A DNA stretch of 19,841 bases. Origin: Microcaldota archaeon. Lineage in GTDB: Archaea; Micrarchaeota; Micrarchaeia; Anstonellales; Bilamarchaeaceae. The notes beneath the pieces are model-generated. The model was not told where the DNA came from. It saw nothing but the letters and a program-made list of their open reading frames with translations, and did no database searches. Both the position numbers and the translations under genes were made by a program. The stretch is from the NCBI GenBank assembly GCA_016180665.1, contig JACPAS010000101.1, positions 1 through 19,841 on the forward strand, read 5' to 3'. This document shows positions 15,666 to 19,841 of the stretch, in pieces (the first letter of the stretch is position 1; the number at the start of each line of letters is the position of its first letter).

Positions 15666-15684
15666 AATTCAGCGGAATAGAGGT

Positions 15685-16680
15685 ATGAGTGTTTTAGCAC
15701 ATACAGAAGTACCTCTGCCTAAGGGAACCAAGGCAACTTTAAGACCTCTAGACTCAAGAGCGATGAGGAAGAGTGAGGTAATGCTCGAAAGTTTAGCCAG
15801 GCATCCGCTAGTTAAAGTAGTAGATCAAGTAAATGTAAGCCAATACCCTGTGGGGTGTAAAGGTGAAAGTGGAAAATTAAAAACAGTTGTAGTTTCATTG
15901 CCCGTTTACCTGGATTGGGCAGAGCCAATTAATGGAGGCGAAATGGCAAATATGCAGAGCAGGCCAGATAGGCTAGAAGCAGTGGAGCAGCATTTGAGAT
16001 TCATCTTAAAACTCTTAGAACAGGGAATAGAAGTAATTATAATAAAACCAGATCACACAAGATTAGAAGGAGTTTATACTAGAGATATCGGTGTGGTGAT
16101 TGGAAGTAGATTTATACAATGCAACATGGTTGCATCTGTTCGCAAGCCAGAAGAACTAACAATAGTTGGCGGAATAAAACCACCACCTGAAGTAAAAATA
16201 GAAGGTGGAAATGTAATTCTTGCAGGAAATTTGACTTTTCTCGGTATAGGTGACAGAACAAACAGGGAAGCAGGAGAGTGGCTGCAGGGAGTAGTTGGAA
16301 CAGCGACTGAGATTAAGCCAATACTGCTCAAAGAAGGAATTTTACATTTAGATTGTGCTTTTAGCCCAATTGCAAAACCAAATGGAACTGCAGGTGGCGC
16401 GTTTGTTTATCAAACTGCATTTGCTAGTACCGATGATTTAGAGTTATTAGAAAGAGTATATGGCAAGTTAATTGGAATTAGCGAAAGGGAAGCAACACAA
16501 CTAGGGGTGAATGTGCTTTCGTTGGACCCGCACACCAAAATAATAACTCCAAGCTGTAACAGGTTAGCCAGAATATTAAAAACTTTATACCATCAAACAG
16601 TAATTAGATTTAATCTTGAAGAGGTAGTAAAGGGAGAAGGCTACGCTCGCTGTTCTACTTTACCTTTATTGAGAGAGTAA
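15685..16680 (+). CDS. Guanidino-group-modifying enzyme (arginine deiminase / DDAH / amidinotransferase superfamily)
   Basis: A 331-aa pentein-fold protein. Diagnostic residues are in the expected order: DWAEPINGGEMANMQ near residues 73-91, VYTRDIGVV (Arg133, Asp134), IEGGNVILAG (Glu173, Gly174-Gly175), catalytic His221 in LHLDCAF and nucleophile Cys323 in ARCSTLPLL. This Cys-His-Glu/Asp set hydrolyses or transfers amidino groups. Members include arginine deiminase (to citrulline), arginine dihydrolase (to ornithine), dimethylargininase and glycine amidinotransferase. The sequence does not settle which. It lies directly upstream of argG and argH but argG has its own promoter, and it is divergent from an ACT-domain protein. 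Arginine or a close relative is therefore the likely substrate. Confidence 0.8.
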   Translation: MSVLAHTEVPLPKGTKATLRPLDSRAMRKSEVMLESLARHPLVKVVDQVNVSQYPVGCKGESGKLKTVVVSLPVYLDWAEPINGGEMANMQSRPDRLEAVEQHLRFILKLLEQGIEVIIIKPDHTRLEGVYTRDIGVVIGSRFIQCNMVASVRKPEELTIVGGIKPPPEVKIEGGNVILAGNLTFLGIGDRTNREAGEWLQGVVGTATEIKPILLKEGILHLDCAFSPIAKPNGTAGGAFVYQTAFASTDDLELLERVYGKLIGISEREATQLGVNVLSLDPHTKIITPSCNRLARILKTLYHQTVIRFNLEEVVKGEGYARCSTLPLLRE

Positions 16681-16681
16681 T

Positions 16682-16692
16682 ATTTATATATT
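16682..16692 (+). promoter_or_regulatory. argG: TATA-like box for argG
   Basis: ATTTATATATT lies immediately after the stop of the guanidino-enzyme gene and about 45 bp before the argG ATG. It predicts a short leader that carries the GGAGGAGTGAG ribosome binding site at 16717-16727. Confidence 0.45.
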
Positions 16693-16731
16693 AATAAAAA
16701 AATTAAACAAATAGTTGGAGGAGTGAGAAAA

Positions 16732-17865
16732 ATGAAAGAGAGAGTAGTTTTAGCTTATTCAGGTGGATTGGATACTTCATGTATCTTGAAATGGCTTGTC
16801 GAAAAAGGTTACGAAGTAATCGCATATATTGCGGATGTTGGACAAGAGGAAGATTTCCAGGCTGCTAAAGAAAAGGCATTGAAGGTCGGAGCCTCAAAAG
16901 TTTATATTGAGGACTTAAAAGAAGAGTTCGTAACTGATTTTATTTTCCAGGCAATTAAGGCAAATGCAATTTATGAAGGAAGATATTTGCTAGGTACATC
17001 CCTTGCTCGACCAGTAATTGCAAAAAGACAAATTGAGATTGCAAAAAAAGAGAATGCACAGTACGTGTCACACGGAGCTACTGGAAAAGGCAACGACCAG
17101 GTCAGGTTTGAATTAACGTATTACTCACTAAATCCGAAAATAAAAGTAATTGCACCCTGGAAGGATGCTGAGTTTCTGGCAAAATTCAAAGGAAGAACAG
17201 ATTTGATTAATTATGCACATGAAAGAGGGATTCCTGTTAAGGCTACTGTGGACAAACCATATAGCACTGATGCAAACCTTATGCATATTAGTTATGAATC
17301 CGGAATTTTAGAAGATCCGAAGGCTTCACCTCCAGAGGATATTTTTGAGTTTACCAGTTCTCCAAAGAAAGCCCCGGATAAGGAAACTAATTTGGAAATC
17401 CATTTCAAAGACGGTGTTGCAGTTAAAGTGGTGAATAAGGAGGATAGGACTGTTAAAACCGGGCCACTGGAGTTATTTCAATATTTGAATAAACTTGGAA
17501 GCCTGAATGGAGTTGGAAGAATTGATATAGTTGAGAATAGGTTCGTTGGAATAAAGTCACGTGGTGTTTATGAAACACCCGGAGCAACTATTTTACGTGA
17601 TGCACACATGGATATTGAAGCAGTTGCTATGGACAGAGAGGTAATGAGATTAAGGGATATGCTTTCCCCAAAATTTGCAGAAATTGCTCAAAATTTGCCA
17701 ATTATTAAAGGCCGTGAATCCCCGACTTCGCTATATAACAAGGAATTGTCCAGCATGGATATTGAAGGTGGATTCAATCAAATGGATTCTTTAGGATTTA
17801 TAAAGATCAATGCAATTCGTTTAATGGCGCATCGTGCGATTATTGAAAAGAGAAAGGGAAATTGA
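16732..17865 (+). CDS. argG: Argininosuccinate synthase with an apparent internal deletion
   Basis: Joins citrulline and aspartate with ATP to give argininosuccinate. The N-terminal PP-loop motif AYSGGLDTSC, then VGQEEDF, YLLGTSLARP, SHGATGKGNDQVRFEL, KPYSTDANLMHISYE and RGVYETPGATIL are all typical. ATG 16732 is chosen (MKERVVLAYSGG) because GGAGTGAG sits 4 nt upstream; GTG 16723 is an alternative. At 377 aa the protein is short for the family (about 395-410). The gap is local: between KFAE and GRESP, family members carry about 42 residues including a YxGFWxSPE segment, whereas this protein has only IAQNLPIIK. Everything after resumes normally (SLYNKELSSMD, GFIKINAIRL). Probably still active, but a structural effect is possible. 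First gene of argGH. Confidence 0.93.
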   Translation: MKERVVLAYSGGLDTSCILKWLVEKGYEVIAYIADVGQEEDFQAAKEKALKVGASKVYIEDLKEEFVTDFIFQAIKANAIYEGRYLLGTSLARPVIAKRQIEIAKKENAQYVSHGATGKGNDQVRFELTYYSLNPKIKVIAPWKDAEFLAKFKGRTDLINYAHERGIPVKATVDKPYSTDANLMHISYESGILEDPKASPPEDIFEFTSSPKKAPDKETNLEIHFKDGVAVKVVNKEDRTVKTGPLELFQYLNKLGSLNGVGRIDIVENRFVGIKSRGVYETPGATILRDAHMDIEAVAMDREVMRLRDMLSPKFAEIAQNLPIIKGRESPTSLYNKELSSMDIEGGFNQMDSLGFIKINAIRLMAHRAIIEKRKGN

Positions 17866-17868
17866 ACG

Positions 17869-17889
17869 CTTGAATGCCGTGCATTCAAG
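17869..17889 (+). promoter_or_regulatory. Perfect 9-bp inverted repeat between argG and argH
   Basis: Arms CTTGAATGC and GCATTCAAG are separated by CGT. The element begins 4 bp after the argG stop and ends 29 bp before argH. It could be an RNA hairpin that tunes expression of argH, or a dimeric repressor site: the inner TGAAT/ATTCA half-sites resemble those of bacterial ArgR boxes, though the spacing (7 bp) is wider. There is no T-run after it, so a simple terminator is unlikely. Confidence 0.6.
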
Positions 17890-17918
17890 AGCAGTTAATG
17901 TTTTATTGAGGTATAAAA

Positions 17919-19307
17919 ATGTTATGGGGCGGAAGATTCTCTAAAGATCCTAAAAAGGAAATACTTGAGTTCAATAGCGGAGAGAATATTGAACTAGATG
18001 AACAGCTTGTACTCTATGATATTCTTGGCAATGTTGCGCATGTGAAAATGCTTTCTGAGCAGAAAATAATTTCTAATGCTGAAGCTGACGAGATTGTTGC
18101 TGCGCTCCTCAGAATAAAGAAAGATTTTGAATCTGGAAAGTTCAAACTTAAGAAAGAATTAGAAGATGTGCACATGAATATTGAGAGTGCAGTTACTGCA
18201 ATTACTCCTGCTGGAAAGAAAATGCATACTGCGCGTTCAAGGAATGACCAGGTTATTTTGGATACACGCCTTTATTTGAGGGATAAAATTATTGAAATTG
18301 GAGAAGCATCAGTTCAATTGCAGAAATCATTTGTAGAATTAAGTAAAAAGGATTCTGTGTTTGTTGCTTATACCCATACACGCGTAGCCCAGCCCCAGAC
18401 TGTTTCTTACTGGTGCGATAGTTATGTGCAGAGTTTTTCAAGGGATCTTGAAAGATTAAAGAATTTGTATAAAAGAATTAATCAGAATCCACTTGGGGCT
18501 TGCGCATGTACTGGCACGCCATGGCCAATTAACAGAAAGAGGACTGCTGAGTTACTTGGATTTGAATTAGTACAGGATAATGCATTGGATGTAGTTAGTT
18601 GTCGTTGGGAGTTTGAAGCTGAATTGATTTCAGTTCTTTCAGTATTGATGACTAAGCTTTCCAGAATTTCTGAGGAATTAATTTGGTATTCAGAGAAGCA
18701 AATGATTGAGATTGGAGATGAATTCTGCACCGGAAGCTCAATAATGCCGAATAAGAAGAATGCTGATATCCTTGAGATTGTAAGAGGAAGAACTGGAAGA
18801 GTTTACGGGAATTTAATGAGTGTTCTTGCTTCTACGAAAGGATTGATTTCTGGATATAATTCAGATTCACAGGAAACTAAGAAACCTTTAATGGAAAGCG
18901 TTTGGATTGTTAATGGATCATTATTAGTTGTTGCTGCAGTTGTTAAAAGTCTTGGATTTAATTCCAAAATTATTGAAGAAGAGCTTGAAAACGGTTATGC
19001 ACAAGCTACGGAATTGGCGGATTTACTGGCTATGAAAGGATTACCGTTCCGTGAAGCACATAAGATTTCTGGAAAACTTGTGAAAGAATTTATTTCTAAG
19101 AAGAAGAAACTAAGTGAAATGAAGTTAGTTGATTTGCAGAAGTTTACTAAGATTAAACTTAGTGAGAGCGAACTTAAGAAAGCAGTTTCATTGGAGCGGG
19201 AAAGGCTTAGGGTAAAAATTGATAGTACGGAGATAGAAAAAAGAGAGAAGGAGCTGAAGAGTGAGACCGAGAGAATTAAGCAGGTGTGGAAAAGGTTGAT
19301 TGAGTAA
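17919..19307 (+). CDS. argH: Argininosuccinate lyase
   Basis: Splits argininosuccinate into arginine and fumarate; soluble homotetramer of the fumarase/aspartase superfamily. The start MLWGGRFSKDP is the family's standard N-terminus, with GAGGT 6 nt upstream of the ATG. Further motifs: EDVHMNIE, TARSRNDQV, the THxxxAQP block with His153, GTPWPINRKRTAELLGF, and the mobile signature loop GSSIMPNKKNAD holding catalytic Ser274. The length of 462 aa is normal. One oddity is THTRVAQP in place of the usual THLQ(R/P)AQP, a change at a usually Gln position. It follows argG by 53 bp containing an inverted repeat, and its stop is only a base or two from a transposase fragment. Confidence 0.94.
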   Translation: MLWGGRFSKDPKKEILEFNSGENIELDEQLVLYDILGNVAHVKMLSEQKIISNAEADEIVAALLRIKKDFESGKFKLKKELEDVHMNIESAVTAITPAGKKMHTARSRNDQVILDTRLYLRDKIIEIGEASVQLQKSFVELSKKDSVFVAYTHTRVAQPQTVSYWCDSYVQSFSRDLERLKNLYKRINQNPLGACACTGTPWPINRKRTAELLGFELVQDNALDVVSCRWEFEAELISVLSVLMTKLSRISEELIWYSEKQMIEIGDEFCTGSSIMPNKKNADILEIVRGRTGRVYGNLMSVLASTKGLISGYNSDSQETKKPLMESVWIVNGSLLVVAAVVKSLGFNSKIIEEELENGYAQATELADLLAMKGLPFREAHKISGKLVKEFISKKKKLSEMKLVDLQKFTKIKLSESELKKAVSLERERLRVKIDSTEIEKREKELKSETERIKQVWKRLIE

Positions 19308-19308
19308 A

Positions 19309-19545
19309 GGCAAAACCGCATTTGAGAAATTCCTTGAAGATCATGAAATAGAACAGGTTTTATAAAGAGTTAAACATCTACAGAGTAATGGAAAAATAGA
19401 AAGATTCTTTGGAACACTTAAACAGAAACTTCACATGTGTTCAGACATTCATGATTTTATGGACTGGTATAATAATGTAAAACCACATATGAGCTTAGAT
19501 CTGAATACGCCATCAGATCGATATTTAAGAAGAATTCAATGTTAA
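19309..19545 (+). pseudogene. Decayed transposase fragment (integrase-core, IS481-like)
   Basis: In one frame this reads as the C-terminal part of a DDE transposase: TAFEKFLEDHEIEQVL, a TAA stop at 19363-19365, then RVKHLQSNGKIERFFGTLKQ, DFMDWYNNVKPHMSL and LNTPSDRYLRRIQC before the true stop. The NGKIERF motif carries the final catalytic Glu of the DDE triad and WYNxxKPHMSL is typical of IS481/IS3-like integrase cores. The N-terminal two thirds are missing and the remnant starts directly at the argH stop. Non-functional. Confidence 0.85.
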
Positions 19546-19604
19546 TTTATTACGTCGTAGTACGAGAGGACATAATTTCGGGATAGCACACTCTTTAAAA
19601 ACTT

Positions 19605-19730
19605 TTACAACACTTTTCTCTTTACAAAAGTTTTACCAATCAAAGAAAGAAAAACAAATGCTGGAATTACTAAAATTTGCCCAAAAACAGCAAACGTATC
19701 CTTAGTAATTATAACCCCCTTCCCAAATTT
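19605..19730 (-). pseudogene. Hydrophobic coding-like fragment, possible frameshifted continuation of the HTH frame
   Basis: The minus-strand frame from 19730 to TAA at 19607-19605 reads KFGKGVIITKDTFAVFG, then QILVIPAFVFLSLIG and KTFVKRKVL: a likely single hydrophobic helix with a basic tail. It has no start codon of its own. It joins the upstream helix-turn-helix frame if one base is added in the five-C run at 19715-19719. Family not recognised. Confidence 0.3.
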
Positions 19731-19837
19731 TCACTATAGCTTGTCAAGTTTAATTCAATCACATTGTTGGCTCTCAAAATATGCCCAAGCTCTCCTCTCG
19801 TTATTCCCATTGATTTGGCCAATTCGTCAATTTTCAT
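19709..19837 (-). CDS. Small helix-turn-helix-like reading frame (possibly truncated)
   Basis: ATG at 19837 encodes 42 residues: MKIDELAKSMGITRGELG followed by HILRANNVIELNLTSYSE and a short tail. The first 25 residues have a helix-turn-helix rhythm (ELAKSMGITRGELGHIL), the pattern of small transcriptional regulators. The start lies 4 bp from the window edge, so the gene may begin further upstream. The C-terminal tail after the five-G run may be out of frame. No specific family can be given. Confidence 0.4.
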   Translation of the reverse strand: MKIDELAKSMGITRGELGHILRANNVIELNLTSYSENLGRGL

Positions 19838-19841
19838 TGGT

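Noticed and set aside
19598..19634. Inverted AAAACTTTT / AAAAGTTTT arms as a terminator
   Set aside because: The arms are pure low-complexity A/T with a 19-base loop, easily expected by chance in this AT-rich region, and lie inside a possible coding frame.

Overview
The window looks like chromosomal DNA from an AT-rich archaeon. The archaeal signs are TATA-like boxes about 25-30 bp upstream of many start codons (which implies leaderless or short-leader mRNAs), GGTGA-type ribosome binding sites at internal operon genes, archaeal-type RelE and HEPN/MNT toxin-antitoxin genes, and a huge Asn/Thr-rich parallel beta-helix surface protein full of N-glycosylation sequons. I cannot name the lineage; no rRNA or tRNA gene gives a placement.

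Layout: (1) 1-4421, minus strand: one enormous secreted beta-helix protein that runs off the left edge, with an internal duplication of about 850 residues. (2) 4558-8572, plus strand: a tight operon of gabT-like aminotransferase, a saccharopine-dehydrogenase-family oxidoreductase and a clear putrescine aminotransferase (patA). (3) 8585-11622, minus strand: MNT nucleotidyltransferase, HEPN protein, gamma-aminobutyraldehyde dehydrogenase (patD), RelB-like antitoxin and RelE toxin in one direction. patD therefore sits between two toxin-antitoxin modules, and the RelBE module is bounded by 30-bp perfect direct repeats of the 3' end of patD. (4) 11667-12619, minus: an orphan coding fragment and a small secreted two-repeat protein. 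(5) 12671-14038, plus: succinate-semialdehyde dehydrogenase (gabD). (6) 14035-15603, minus: two unrecognised proteins and an ACT-domain protein. (7) 15685-19307, plus: a guanidino-group hydrolase/amidinotransferase-family enzyme, then argG and argH. (8) 19308-19841: a decayed transposase fragment abutting argH, a 14-nt match to the 23S rRNA sarcin-ricin loop, and a small helix-turn-helix-like reading frame that may be frameshifted.

Functionally, PatA, PatD, GabT and GabD together make the complete aminotransferase route putrescine -> 4-aminobutanal -> GABA -> succinate semialdehyde -> succinate, spread over three transcription units within about 9.5 kb. ArgG and ArgH make arginine from citrulline and aspartate, and the guanidino enzyme next to them could open arginine to citrulline or ornithine. 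I see no ornithine or arginine decarboxylase, so the link from arginine to putrescine is not encoded here. The saccharopine-dehydrogenase-family gene inside the aminotransferase operon has no obvious step in this pathway and is the best candidate for undescribed chemistry. The best structural finding is the RelBE cassette inserted at the 3' end of patD. ArgG also appears to lack a conserved internal block of about 33 residues.
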